45,751 nt of DNA, from positions 1 to 45,751 of the forward strand of contig CAJXND010000013.1 of NCBI GenBank assembly GCA_913056385.1. Direction: 5' to 3'. This DNA comes from an uncultured Ectothiorhodospiraceae bacterium. GTDB lineage: Bacteria > Pseudomonadota > Gammaproteobacteria > Nitrococcales > Nitrococcaceae. Every line of letters begins with the position of its first letter. The stretch's first letter is position 1. Under the pieces are notes generated by a model. The model ran no database searches and was not told the DNA's origin. It was given only the letters and a program-made list of their open reading frames with translations. Shown in pieces: positions 7,112-14,832 of the stretch. Both the position numbers and the translations under genes were made by a program.

Positions 7112-10100
7112 ATGATTGCGCGCATCCCGCCTGACAGAACAGACGCCATTCACAGCGACGCGGCCGCTTTCCTTGATGCGCTGCCCGCGGCGGGATTCAG
7201 GGGCGAGATCGGCCGGACTCATGGCCATCGCACGGTACTGGCCACCGACAACTCCATCTACCAGCGTCTTCCCCAGGCCGTGGTGTACCCGCGCGATGCG
7301 GACGACCTGCAGCGAATCGCCCGGCTGGCGGGTGACCCCAACCATCGGTCGGTGACGCTGGCACCGCGCGGCGGTGGCACCGGCACCAACGGGCAGTCGC
7401 TGACCAACGGCATCGTGATCGACACCGCCCGGCACATGAACCGGATCCTCGCCATCGATCCGGCGCGGCGCCGGGTCCGCGTCGAGGCCGGCGTCGTGAA
7501 GGACCAGCTCAATGCCGCGCTGCGGCCCCATGGCCTGTTCTTCGCGCCCGAGCTCTCCACTTCGAATCGAGCCACCATCGGCGGCATGGTGGCCACTGAT
7601 GCCAGCGGTCAGGGAAGCTGTGAATACGGCAAGACACGGGATCATGTCCTTTCCATCGACGCCTTCCTGATCGGCGGGGAACGGCTCACTGCGGAACCCG
7701 TGGAAGACGAGGATCTCGGGGCCCTCTGCGGGCGTGATGACGCCATCGGCCGGATTTATCGCTGCGCGCGCACCATCCATGATGAGCAGCGGGCGCTGAT
7801 TGATTCGGTGTTCCCCCCGCTGAATCGCTGCCTGACCGGCTACGATCTTGCCCATCTGCGCGACGATCGCGGCCGGCTGGATCTGAGCAGCCTCCTCTGC
7901 GGCGCGGAAGGGACGCTGGCCCTGACCAGCGAGATCACCCTGAATGTCCTCCCCATCCCCGCGCATACCGCACTGGTGAATATCCGCTATGCCGGGTTCA
8001 TGGATGCCCTGCGCGATGCCCGACCGATCATGGATGGCGATGCCGAACCGACTTCCGTGGAAACGGTGGACGAGACGGTCCTCGCACTTGCCCGGGAGGA
8101 TTTCATCTGGACCGACGTCGCCGAATTCTTCCCCGACGGTGTAGCCGCCGCCAGCGGAATCAACCTGGTGGAGTTCAACGATGACAACGCCGGGCGGCTG
8201 TCCCATCGCATCGAGCGCTTCTGCCGCCAACTCTCCGCCCATGACGACCGGGGGCGCATTGGCTATACCGTGGCCGACCGCCCCGAGGCGATTCGGCGGA
8301 TCTACGCCATGCGCAAGCGAGCGGTGGGATTGCTCGGTAATGCCAGCGGTGAAGCACGCCCGGTGGCCTTCGTCGAAGACACCGCGGTGCCACCGGAGCA
8401 CCTGGCCAGTTACGTCAGCGAGTTTCGGGACATTCTCGATGCAAGGGGCCTGTCCTACGGCATGTTCGGCCATGTCGATGCCGGCGTCCTGCATGTCCGC
8501 CCGGCACTGGACCTCAAGGATCCGGCGCAGGAGGGACTCGTGCGCGAGGTATCGGATGCGGTGGCGGCACTGACAAGGCGCTACAACGGCCTGCTCTGGG
8601 GAGAGCATGGCAAGGGCGTACGCTCGGAATACGCGCCGGCCTTCTTCGGCGCCCTCTACCCCTGTCTTCGCCAGATCAAGGCGGCTTTCGACCCGCATAA
8701 CCAGCTCAACCCCGGCAAGATCGCCACCCCGGCCCCCGCACCGGCGCCGGGGGACCATGTCGCGACCCACGACCCGGGCCTGGATCGCATTGATGGTGTC
8801 ACAACCCGCGGTCAGCTGGACCGGACGATCCCGGCGGAGGTCCGCGCACTCTACCCCGACGCCCTGCACTGCAACGGCAATGGCGCCTGCTACAACTACG
8901 ATGTGGATGACCCGATGTGCCCGTCGTGGAAAGCCACCCGCGACCGCATTCACTCGCCCAAGGGACGGGCCGGGCTGATGCGGGAATGGCTGCGTCTGCA
9001 GCAGGCTGCCGGCGTCGATCTGGCCGAGCAGACCCGGCGCCGCCGGCGCGAGGGACCGATGGGCTTCCTGGGGCGATTGCCGCAGCGCCTTGCCAATACC
9101 CGAGCCGCCCGGCGCGGAGAGGCAGACTTCTCCCATGAGGTGCACCAGGCCATGGCCGGTTGCCTTGCCTGTAATGCCTGTGGCGGACAGTGCCCGGTCA
9201 AGGTCAGTGTGCCCGGCTTTCGCGCCGCGTTTCTCGAGCTCTACCACGATCGCTATCTGCGGCCTCTGCGGGACTATTTCATTGCCGGTCTGGAGGCCCT
9301 GCTACCGATCATGGCCCGCGTGGCCCCGCTGTATAACGCAGTGGTCCGCTCAGACCGGGTTCAGGGATGGATGCAGCAGCGCATCGGCCTCGCCGATCCG
9401 CCGCGTCTGTCGCGCCGGCGGCTGGCACGGGATCCGCGCTGGCGGTTGGCAACGACGGCCAGCCCATCGGCACTGGCCCGGCTCGGCGAAGAGGAGAGAC
9501 GCCGCAGCGTGATCCTGGTGCAGGATGCCTTCACGACGCATTTCGAAGCCGAACTGGTCGGCGATACCATCGAACTGCTGACGCGCCTCGGGGCGCCGGT
9601 CTACGTGGCCCGGTACCGGCCTGCCGGCAAACCGCTCCATGTGCATGGGTTCCTCGGCGCCTTCCGGCGCACGGCATCGCGGCAGGCCCGATATCTCCGG
9701 AGCCTGGCGGCAAGCGGCGTGCCGCTTGTGGGCATCGATCCCGCCATGACACTGATCTATCGCAAGGATTACCCGCAGGCGATCGGCGAAGAGGCGGCGC
9801 CCGGGGTCTCGCTGCTGCCGGAATGGCTTGGCCACCATCTCGCGGAACTGGACATCCCGGACCTCTCCGACCATGACCCCGGGTTCCGGCTCCTCGGCCA
9901 CTGCACCGAGAAGACCGGTGCGCCGACGGCGATCGCGGACTGGCAGCGTGTCTTCGGCGCATTCGGCCTCGCCCTGGACGCCGTCGCCACCGGTTGCTGC
10001 GGCATGTCCGGCACCTACGGACACGAGTCCCGCAACCTGGAAACCTCCCGGATAATCTACGGCCAGTCCTGGCGTGGTGTCGTCGAGGCACCGCAGAATC

Positions 10101-10249
10101 GCGGGCGATTGCTGGCGACCGGCTACTCCTGCCGCAGCCAGGTCCGACGCCTGTCGGACAGGGACATCCCCCATCCGCTGCAGGGGCTGCTGGCGCTGAT
10201 CCGCGAGACGGGTGCCCGAGCATATGCCGAGGGTCGATTGCGCTGGTAA
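7112..10249 (+). CDS. ydiJ: D-2-hydroxyglutarate dehydrogenase, YdiJ-type FAD/Fe-S protein
   Basis: A 1045-residue multidomain flavoprotein matching E. coli YdiJ (1018 residues) in length and order. It oxidises D-2-hydroxyglutarate, a by-product of serine synthesis, to 2-oxoglutarate. The N-terminal FAD_binding_4 domain includes the closely conserved APRGGGTGTNGQSL and FFAPELSTSNRATIGGM. An FAD-oxidase C-terminal domain follows. A cysteine cluster lies near residue 586 (HCNGNGACYNYDVDDPMCP), and an Fe-S motif near residue 683 reads CLACNACGGQCPVKV. A CCG-type domain near residue 959 contains ATGCCGMSGTYGHE. The ATG follows GGATG with seven bases of spacing. It is 44 bases upstream of the deacetylase gene, so an operon is plausible. 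Confidence 0.93.
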   Translation: MIARIPPDRTDAIHSDAAAFLDALPAAGFRGEIGRTHGHRTVLATDNSIYQRLPQAVVYPRDADDLQRIARLAGDPNHRSVTLAPRGGGTGTNGQSLTNGIVIDTARHMNRILAIDPARRRVRVEAGVVKDQLNAALRPHGLFFAPELSTSNRATIGGMVATDASGQGSCEYGKTRDHVLSIDAFLIGGERLTAEPVEDEDLGALCGRDDAIGRIYRCARTIHDEQRALIDSVFPPLNRCLTGYDLAHLRDDRGRLDLSSLLCGAEGTLALTSEITLNVLPIPAHTALVNIRYAGFMDALRDARPIMDGDAEPTSVETVDETVLALAREDFIWTDVAEFFPDGVAAASGINLVEFNDDNAGRLSHRIERFCRQLSAHDDRGRIGYTVADRPEAIRRIYAMRKRAVGLLGNASGEARPVAFVEDTAVPPEHLASYVSEFRDILDARGLSYGMFGHVDAGVLHVRPALDLKDPAQEGLVREVSDAVAALTRRYNGLLWGEHGKGVRSEYAPAFFGALYPCLRQIKAAFDPHNQLNPGKIATPAPAPAPGDHVATHDPGLDRIDGVTTRGQLDRTIPAEVRALYPDALHCNGNGACYNYDVDDPMCPSWKATRDRIHSPKGRAGLMREWLRLQQAAGVDLAEQTRRRRREGPMGFLGRLPQRLANTRAARRGEADFSHEVHQAMAGCLACNACGGQCPVKVSVPGFRAAFLELYHDRYLRPLRDYFIAGLEALLPIMARVAPLYNAVVRSDRVQGWMQQRIGLADPPRLSRRRLARDPRWRLATTASPSALARLGEEERRRSVILVQDAFTTHFEAELVGDTIELLTRLGAPVYVARYRPAGKPLHVHGFLGAFRRTASRQARYLRSLAASGVPLVGIDPAMTLIYRKDYPQAIGEEAAPGVSLLPEWLGHHLAELDIPDLSDHDPGFRLLGHCTEKTGAPTAIADWQRVFGAFGLALDAVATGCCGMSGTYGHESRNLETSRIIYGQSWRGVVEAPQNRGRLLATGYSCRSQVRRLSDRDIPHPLQGLLALIRETGARAYAEGRLRW

Positions 10250-10293
10250 TCTGTCGGCATCCGTCGCCAAACAACTAGCAGGAAACCGCTACC

Positions 10294-11319
10294 GTGAAAG
10301 CGTACTTCGACAGCCGTCAGGACCTCCATCATCCCCGCACCTATTTCACGCGGGGCCAGATGCGCGCGCCGCAGGAAATTCCCGAGCGCACGGGCCATAT
10401 CCGTGCCGGACTGGAGCGCTCCGGTGTGCAGATGGCGGACGTCCATGACCATGGCATCCAGCCGATCAGCCGCGTCCATGATCTGGGCTACCTGCGCTTT
10501 CTGGAATCCTGCCACCGACGCTGGAAGGCCATGCCGGAGGACTGGGGCGACGAGGTGCTGTCGAATATCTTCGTGCGCTCGCCCAACCCGCTGCGCGGGA
10601 TCCTGGCCGAGGCCGCGCGGTACCTCGCGGACGGTAGCTGTCCGGTTGGCGAGCATACCTGGGAGGCGGCCTACTGGTCCGCTCAGGGGGCGCTGTCAGC
10701 CGCGGATGACGTGCTCGCCGGCGACAGCCTGGGTTTCGCCCTTTGCCGTCCGCCGGGTCATCACGCCCGGGTCGATGCCGCCGGTGGATTCTGCTACCTG
10801 AACAATGCCGCGATTGCGGCAGAGGCCCTGCGTGAACGCTTCCCCCGGGTCGTCGTACTGGATACCGACGTCCATCACGGTCAGGGCATCCAGGAGATCT
10901 TCTACGAGCGCAACGACGTGCTCTATATCTCCATTCATGGCGACCCGACCAACTTCTATCCGGTGGTGAGCGGCTTCGAGGAGGAGCGTGGCGCGGGTGC
11001 CGGCTACGGCTACAACATCAATCTGCCGCTACCCCATGGCTCCGATGCCGAGGCCTTCTTCGGGCGGCTTGACGAGGCCCTGGCGGCGATCCGGCTGTTC
11101 GCACCGGACGCGCTGGTCTTCTCCAACGGCTTCGATATCTACCACGAGGACCCACAGGCCAAGATCGGCGTCCAGTCCCCGGATATCGGCACGCTGGGCG
11201 CGCGGGTCAGGGCGCTGGCCCTGCCCACGGTGGTCATCCAGGAAGGCGGTTACCACTACGACAGTCTGGCAGATAACACGGAAGCCCTGCTGGGCGGTCT
11301 ACTGAAGGACGCGTGGTAA
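10294..11319 (+). CDS. Histone-deacetylase-fold amidohydrolase, acetylpolyamine amidohydrolase-like
   Basis: A zinc hydrolase of the arginase/deacetylase superfamily, 341 residues, the normal length for bacterial acetylpolyamine amidohydrolases. Catalytic signatures are the His pair in LCRPPGHHA (about residue 152), GGFCYLNNAA, the zinc ligands in LDTDVHHGQG (about residue 188), the second Asp in NGFDIYHEDP (about 280) and the transition-state Tyr in QEGGYHYD. The early segment RSPNPLRGILAEAARYLADGS and the GTWEAA-like HTWEAAYWS correspond to the substrate-gate insertion of the polyamine enzymes rather than AcuC. Substrate is inferred; deacetylation of acetylated polyamines in the cytoplasm is the best guess. 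It follows ydiJ in the same direction. Confidence 0.85.
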   Translation: MKAYFDSRQDLHHPRTYFTRGQMRAPQEIPERTGHIRAGLERSGVQMADVHDHGIQPISRVHDLGYLRFLESCHRRWKAMPEDWGDEVLSNIFVRSPNPLRGILAEAARYLADGSCPVGEHTWEAAYWSAQGALSAADDVLAGDSLGFALCRPPGHHARVDAAGGFCYLNNAAIAAEALRERFPRVVVLDTDVHHGQGIQEIFYERNDVLYISIHGDPTNFYPVVSGFEEERGAGAGYGYNINLPLPHGSDAEAFFGRLDEALAAIRLFAPDALVFSNGFDIYHEDPQAKIGVQSPDIGTLGARVRALALPTVVIQEGGYHYDSLADNTEALLGGLLKDAW

Positions 11320-11335
11320 AGCCTGGCGGGTGCGT

Positions 11336-11440
11336 TCAGCTGGCGGTGCTGGCCAGATAATCCAGCGCCACCAGCACCACAATCGCCGCCACCGTGGTGA
11401 TTAGCGCCAGACGGCTGTAGGGCGGACGGTGGCCGGCCAT
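11336..11440 (-). CDS. 34-residue single-pass membrane peptide coupled to the YeeE transporter
   Basis: A short reading frame, MAGHRPPYSRLALITTVAAI... ending LASTAS, with one hydrophobic helix (about residues 11-29) after a basic N-terminus. The positive-inside rule puts the N-terminus in the cytoplasm. The ATG follows the transporter stop by a single base (TGA-C-ATG), so reinitiation is very likely. It ends before the convergent deacetylase stop with 16 bases to spare. I do not recognise a family. Similar tiny helices often act as accessory subunits of membrane transporters, which is the inference here. Evidence is the coupling, the clean helix and the lack of any other explanation for these 105 bases. 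Confidence 0.6.
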   Translation of the reverse strand: MAGHRPPYSRLALITTVAAIVVLVALDYLASTAS

Positions 11441-11441
11441 G

Positions 11442-12653
11442 TCAGTTGCTCATCCCGAACCGCGGGCGCAGCGCCACCCCCACGATGGAACCGAGAAAAC
11501 CGAAGGCGAACCAGACCCAGCCATGCAGGCTGCCCGAGGCGATCCCACTGAAGAACGCGCCGATATTGCAGCCAAAGGCGAGGCGCGCCCCATACCCCAT
11601 ACACAGGCCGCCAATGACCGCCGCGGAGACATTACGCGGGCCCAGTCGGTTCTGACTGCCGGCATTGAAACGCCCGGCAAGCCCGGCGGCGATCATGGCA
11701 CCAAACAGCAGGCCCAGGGCCATGACCGAGGTCACGTTCACCAGAACGCTCTGCTCCAATGCCTGGGCCGGATAAGGCCAGTTCCAGTAGGTGAACTGCG
11801 ACATGTCCATCCCCAGCGCACCCAGCGCCTTCGCGCCCCAGATGGCAAAAGCGAAGGTGATCCCCCAGGGCGCCCCGGAGACCAGCAGCGTCAGCAGGCC
11901 AAGCCCCGCCAGCGCGATGACGCCCCAAAGCAGCGGCCAACCGCCGGTGATCAGCGTCTGCAGCCAGCTCCCTTCGGGACGAAGGGACAGCCGTTCGACG
12001 TTGCCGTGACGGTCACGCTCTACCGCCGCGAGCACCCAGGCAAGCGCGAGCAATACGCTGACCTGGAGCAGCACCCCGCCCAACGGATCCAGGGACGCCA
12101 CCAAATCCACCGGCCCCAGACCGGGGCTGTCGAGCCACCAGGGCAGATGAAGGGTGCCAAGCACCGATCCGGCAATGAAGGCGACCAGCGTCATCAGCAT
12201 GCGCCGGTTGCCCGCGCCCACGGTAAACAGAGTGCCCGAGCCGCAGCCTCCGCCCAGTTGCATGCCGAGACCGAACAGAAAGCTTCCGAGCACGATGTAG
12301 CCGCCCACCGGTGCAATCGCCCCGTTGGCATGACCACCCGCGATGACCGGAATGAACAGGACGGATGCAGCGGACAGCAACAGGAGCTGCGCCCGCAGGC
12401 CGCGGCTGCGACGGCGGACGATGAAATTGCGCCAGCCGGCGGTAAAGCCGAATGCCGCGTGATAGAGCGCCACACCCAGCCCGCCCCCGATCAGGTAGAG
12501 CCAGACGAGGCGGGGCGAACCGACCTGCCAGATCAGTCCGCCCAGCACGAGCGCACCGATAGCGGCCACGCCGACCACGAACCGGTCAACGCGGGGACGG
12601 GCCGGCTGATCCCGTACGGTCTCTCCGTTAATGGCCTCGGCGAGGGTGCTCAT
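11442..12653 (-). CDS. YeeE/YedE (TsuA-like) sulfur-compound transporter
   Basis: An integral inner-membrane protein of 403 residues with about nine hydrophobic segments. Two diagnostic motifs of the YeeE/YedE family are present: GGGCGSGTLFT around residue 138 and FGCNIGAFFSG around residue 360, each with a cysteine lining the pore. In the thiosulfate transporter TsuA these cysteines relay thiosulfate across the membrane. This is the long two-motif form. It lies 13 bases after an exported rhodanese and immediately before the 34-residue peptide, so the cassette probably imports thiosulfate or related sulfane sulfur. The substrate is inferred from family and neighbours. Confidence 0.9.
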   Translation of the reverse strand: MSTLAEAINGETVRDQPARPRVDRFVVGVAAIGALVLGGLIWQVGSPRLVWLYLIGGGLGVALYHAAFGFTAGWRNFIVRRRSRGLRAQLLLLSAASVLFIPVIAGGHANGAIAPVGGYIVLGSFLFGLGMQLGGGCGSGTLFTVGAGNRRMLMTLVAFIAGSVLGTLHLPWWLDSPGLGPVDLVASLDPLGGVLLQVSVLLALAWVLAAVERDRHGNVERLSLRPEGSWLQTLITGGWPLLWGVIALAGLGLLTLLVSGAPWGITFAFAIWGAKALGALGMDMSQFTYWNWPYPAQALEQSVLVNVTSVMALGLLFGAMIAAGLAGRFNAGSQNRLGPRNVSAAVIGGLCMGYGARLAFGCNIGAFFSGIASGSLHGWVWFAFGFLGSIVGVALRPRFGMSN

Positions 12654-12666
12654 CGACGATCAGGGC

Positions 12667-13620
12667 TCACTGCAAGAGCTGACTGAGTGCCTGCTGACCC
12701 TGAACCAGCGGCCTGGCCGGATCCTGCGTCCACTCGGTCATCGAGCCGTCGTAGAGCGCCACGTCCTCGAGCCCGCCGACCTCCGAGAGGGCGAACCAGG
12801 CAGTCGCGGCCCAGTGACCGGTGTTGCAGAAGGAGACCACGGGCCCATTCTGCTCGATGCCGGCCACTTCGATCAGGCGATTCACTTCGTCGGTATCGAT
12901 GAAGGTTGCCGTCCCCTGCTCGACCAGCAACCGCTCTTCCAGGCTGGCGGCACCGGGGATCGTGCCCGCGGCACGTGCCGCGGGATGCTTCGCCTGACCG
13001 GCGTACTGGGCGGCCGGGCGGGCATCGACCAGCTGGCTGCCGCTCGAATCGGCATTGGCCACGTCCGAGGTGTCCGCCAGCAGCTCGGGCTGCAGGTCTG
13101 CGTTGAAGGTCGCGGGAGTGACCGTTGCCTCACCCGTGGCGATCTCGCCACCGGCCTCAACCCAGGCACGGTAACCTCCGTTGAGGATCGTGACGTCCTC
13201 GTGCCCCAGGTATTTCAGGGTCCAGTAGACCCGGGCGGCACTGCCGAAGTCCGTGGACCCGACGCCCGCCGGCACAACAACCACCGTATCGTCGTTGTCC
13301 ACGCCGAGTGAGCCGATCAACGCCTCGAGCCGGTCCACCGGGGGGAGCTTGCCGGGCACGGCTCCCTCCGCCACGCGCCAGCCGGCGCCGGTGTAGCTGG
13401 CATAGGCCGCCCCCGGGATATGACCGGCCGCGAATCCCCCGGCATCCGTTCCATCAATCGCGGAACGCACGTCCAGCACCGCGACATCGGGATCGTTGAG
13501 ATGCTCGGCAAGCCAGTCGGGCCCGACCAGCGGCCCCGCGTCGGGCCCGGCCTGGGCAGTGGTCGCGGCCAGCACACCTGCAAAGCCGGCGGCAAGAATG
13601 GAACGACGCGTGAAGGACAT
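12667..13620 (-). CDS. Exported thiosulfate/3-mercaptopyruvate sulfurtransferase (rhodanese)
   Basis: A tandem-rhodanese sulfurtransferase of 317 residues. I use the ATG at 13620. A TTG 27 bases upstream is in frame but would bury the signal peptide. The N-terminus (SFTRRSILAAGFAG...TAQA) has a twin-arginine pattern and a cleavage-like Ala-x-Ala, so periplasmic location is likely. The first rhodanese domain holds VAVLDVRS and ILNGGYRAW. The second carries the catalytic loop FCNTGHWAATAWF with Cys265 as probable sulfur acceptor. The loop has Asn-Thr-Gly-His rather than the Arg/Gly-rich loops of cytosolic SseA. It heads the minus-strand cassette with the YeeE transporter, consistent with periplasmic thiosulfate or persulfide handling. 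Confidence 0.88.
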   Translation of the reverse strand: MSFTRRSILAAGFAGVLAATTAQAGPDAGPLVGPDWLAEHLNDPDVAVLDVRSAIDGTDAGGFAAGHIPGAAYASYTGAGWRVAEGAVPGKLPPVDRLEALIGSLGVDNDDTVVVVPAGVGSTDFGSAARVYWTLKYLGHEDVTILNGGYRAWVEAGGEIATGEATVTPATFNADLQPELLADTSDVANADSSGSQLVDARPAAQYAGQAKHPAARAAGTIPGAASLEERLLVEQGTATFIDTDEVNRLIEVAGIEQNGPVVSFCNTGHWAATAWFALSEVGGLEDVALYDGSMTEWTQDPARPLVQGQQALSQLLQ

Positions 13621-13661
13621 GGCGATACCCCGATCAGTGAATGACAAGGCCGCCAGCGTAT

Positions 13662-13734
13662 CGGATTTCTTAGCTTATTTAAGGACGGATTGGATTTATC
13701 GATAGAACGACGGGTTATAAACGGATTTAATCCG
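13662..13734. promoter_or_regulatory. CGGATT hexamer cluster and palindrome upstream of the sulfur cassette
   Basis: CGGATT occurs at 13662, 13686 and 13722, spaced 24 and 36 bases apart. The last copy forms the perfect inverted repeat CGGATT-T-AATCCG. The segment is markedly AT-rich against its surroundings and lies 40-115 bases upstream of the rhodanese start, where an operator would sit. No known regulator site is recognised with confidence. Confidence 0.35.
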
Positions 13735-13765
13735 TGCGGTCACAGGTGGTCATCCGCAATGGCTA

Positions 13766-13794
13766 TTCCTAGCCCGAAAGTTATTACTTATCAT
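13766..13794 (+). promoter_or_regulatory. Candidate promoter for a plus-strand small RNA
   Basis: TTCCTA (three of six -35 matches) and TATCAT (-10, four of six) are separated by exactly 17 bases. This would start transcription near 13801, directly at a stem-loop and 67 bases before an oriented terminator. A TTATAA at 13715 upstream could give a longer form. The promoter call depends on the terminator evidence. Confidence 0.35.
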
Positions 13795-13800
13795 TAATTC

Positions 13801-13867
13801 CACTTCGGGGCAGTGGCCTCGTACAGACTCTCCTCCTCTTGGCCGGCCATAGCGTCGGCTTTTTTTT
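13801..13867 (+). ncRNA. Candidate trans-acting small RNA with anti-Shine-Dalgarno linker
   Basis: No plus-strand gene precedes this point for 2.4 kb, yet a directional terminator ends here. The inferred transcript has three parts. First is a hairpin at 13800-13816 (CCACT, seven-base loop, AGTGG). Then comes a single-stranded pyrimidine linker containing CTCTCCTCCTCTT (13828-13840), complementary to Shine-Dalgarno sequences. Last is a terminator hairpin with eight U. This plan resembles Hfq-binding small RNAs, and the CUCCUCC-type seed recalls CcsR-like RNAs of alphaproteobacteria. No family is claimed. It lies between the sulfur cassette and rdgC, both on the opposite strand. Confidence 0.5.
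13842..13867 (+). terminator. Rho-independent terminator of the candidate small RNA
   Basis: GCCGGC at 13842-13847 pairs with GTCGGC at 13854-13859 (one G-T wobble) across the six-base loop CATAGC, followed at once by T8 (13860-13867). The T tract is on the plus strand only, so it cannot serve the minus-strand rdgC that ends at 13898. Confidence 0.7.
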
Positions 13868-13897
13868 GCCCGGCTCAAGGTCAATCTCCCGGGTAAT

Positions 13898-14791
13898 CTA
13901 ATCGAACCACGCGATCAGTCGCGGGAGAAAGCGTGCCAACTCGCCCGTCATGATGGCGAAATCGGCGTCGAACCGCTCCGCCGCGGTCTCTGCCTCCCGG
14001 TCGTCGGCATCACGCTGGACAACATCGGTGAACTTGAGCCGTTTAATCGACAGGTCGCTATCCAGCACCGCGCTGATCCGGCCATCCCAGGTCAGCGCCA
14101 GTCGGCGCACCCGCTTGCCAGCCTTGATATGGCCACGGATCTCGCCGCTTCGCAGATCCTGGCGCTTGCAGCGGATCTCGGCGCCCTCGGTCCTCGGATC
14201 CTCGAAGACCGCCTCCTCCCCGGGCTCAATGTCTGACGGAAAGCGATCATGCGCGAGCCATTCGGTCATCACCTGATGGGGCGCGCTATCGGTCTGCAGG
14301 GGACGGATGGGCAGACTGCCCAGCAGGGCCCGCAGGTCGTCGGTCAGCAATTCCGCCTCCCGCCAGGTCGCGGCGTCGACGACCAGCCAGCGACCGTCCA
14401 GGTCCAGGTACGCATACGAGCGCTTGCTGCGGGTGAAGGCCCTGGGCAACAGATCCAGCGTTACCTCTTCCTTCAGCCGAGCTTTCTCGCGGCGGCCAAG
14501 CGGCCTTCCCATCGACTCCTCGCGCTCCGCAACGCGGGCATCGACATTCTCGCGGACCACCGCCGGGGGCAATACCCGGGTCTCCGTCTGCAGACAGATC
14601 ATCAACCGCTGTCCAGCGGCATGCACGAGCTGCTCCCCGCCGGGCTCCAGCGGTGGGACCCAACCGCGGGATTCCGGATCGTGGCCGCCGACCGGATGAA
14701 AAATCCCGGCGGCGAGTCGATCCTCCAGCTGTGCGGCGTCAAGACTGAAGGCATCCGCCAACTGATAAACGCAGAGATTGCGAAACCACAT
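13898..14791 (-). CDS. rdgC: Recombination-associated protein RdgC
   Basis: RdgC is a ring-shaped DNA-binding protein that limits RecA filament activity; it is nearly confined to beta- and gammaproteobacteria. It is 297 residues, against about 303 in E. coli. The start MWFRNLCVYQL, the central RSKRSYAYLDLDGRWLVVDAAT and C-terminal KRLKFTDVV and FDADFAIMTGEL are characteristic. It is the last gene of a minus-strand run phaC-purE-purK-rdgC, 41 bases after purK. No terminator in its own direction is seen downstream, only the oppositely oriented one of the candidate small RNA. Confidence 0.95.
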   Translation of the reverse strand: MWFRNLCVYQLADAFSLDAAQLEDRLAAGIFHPVGGHDPESRGWVPPLEPGGEQLVHAAGQRLMICLQTETRVLPPAVVRENVDARVAEREESMGRPLGRREKARLKEEVTLDLLPRAFTRSKRSYAYLDLDGRWLVVDAATWREAELLTDDLRALLGSLPIRPLQTDSAPHQVMTEWLAHDRFPSDIEPGEEAVFEDPRTEGAEIRCKRQDLRSGEIRGHIKAGKRVRRLALTWDGRISAVLDSDLSIKRLKFTDVVQRDADDREAETAAERFDADFAIMTGELARFLPRLIAWFD

Positions 14792-14832
14792 TGTTCGTCG
14801 AAGTTTCCTTTAGCGGGGTAGGACAGGAGGCG

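Noticed and set aside
7049-9247. A 732-codon minus-strand open frame opposite ydiJ
   Set aside because: It is the antisense shadow of the GC-rich ydiJ gene; the product has no recognisable domain and the opposite strand is an unmistakable enzyme.
13740-13795. A 14-codon minus-strand frame downstream of rdgC
   Set aside because: Very short, with poor start context and no distinguishing features.
13759-13797. A 12-codon plus-strand frame (ATGGCTATT...TAA) near the small-RNA candidate
   Set aside because: No convincing ribosome site and it overlaps the predicted promoter, so it is more likely chance.
13842-13897. Terminator of rdgC
   Set aside because: The T tract lies on the plus strand only; in the rdgC direction the hairpin is not followed by U residues.
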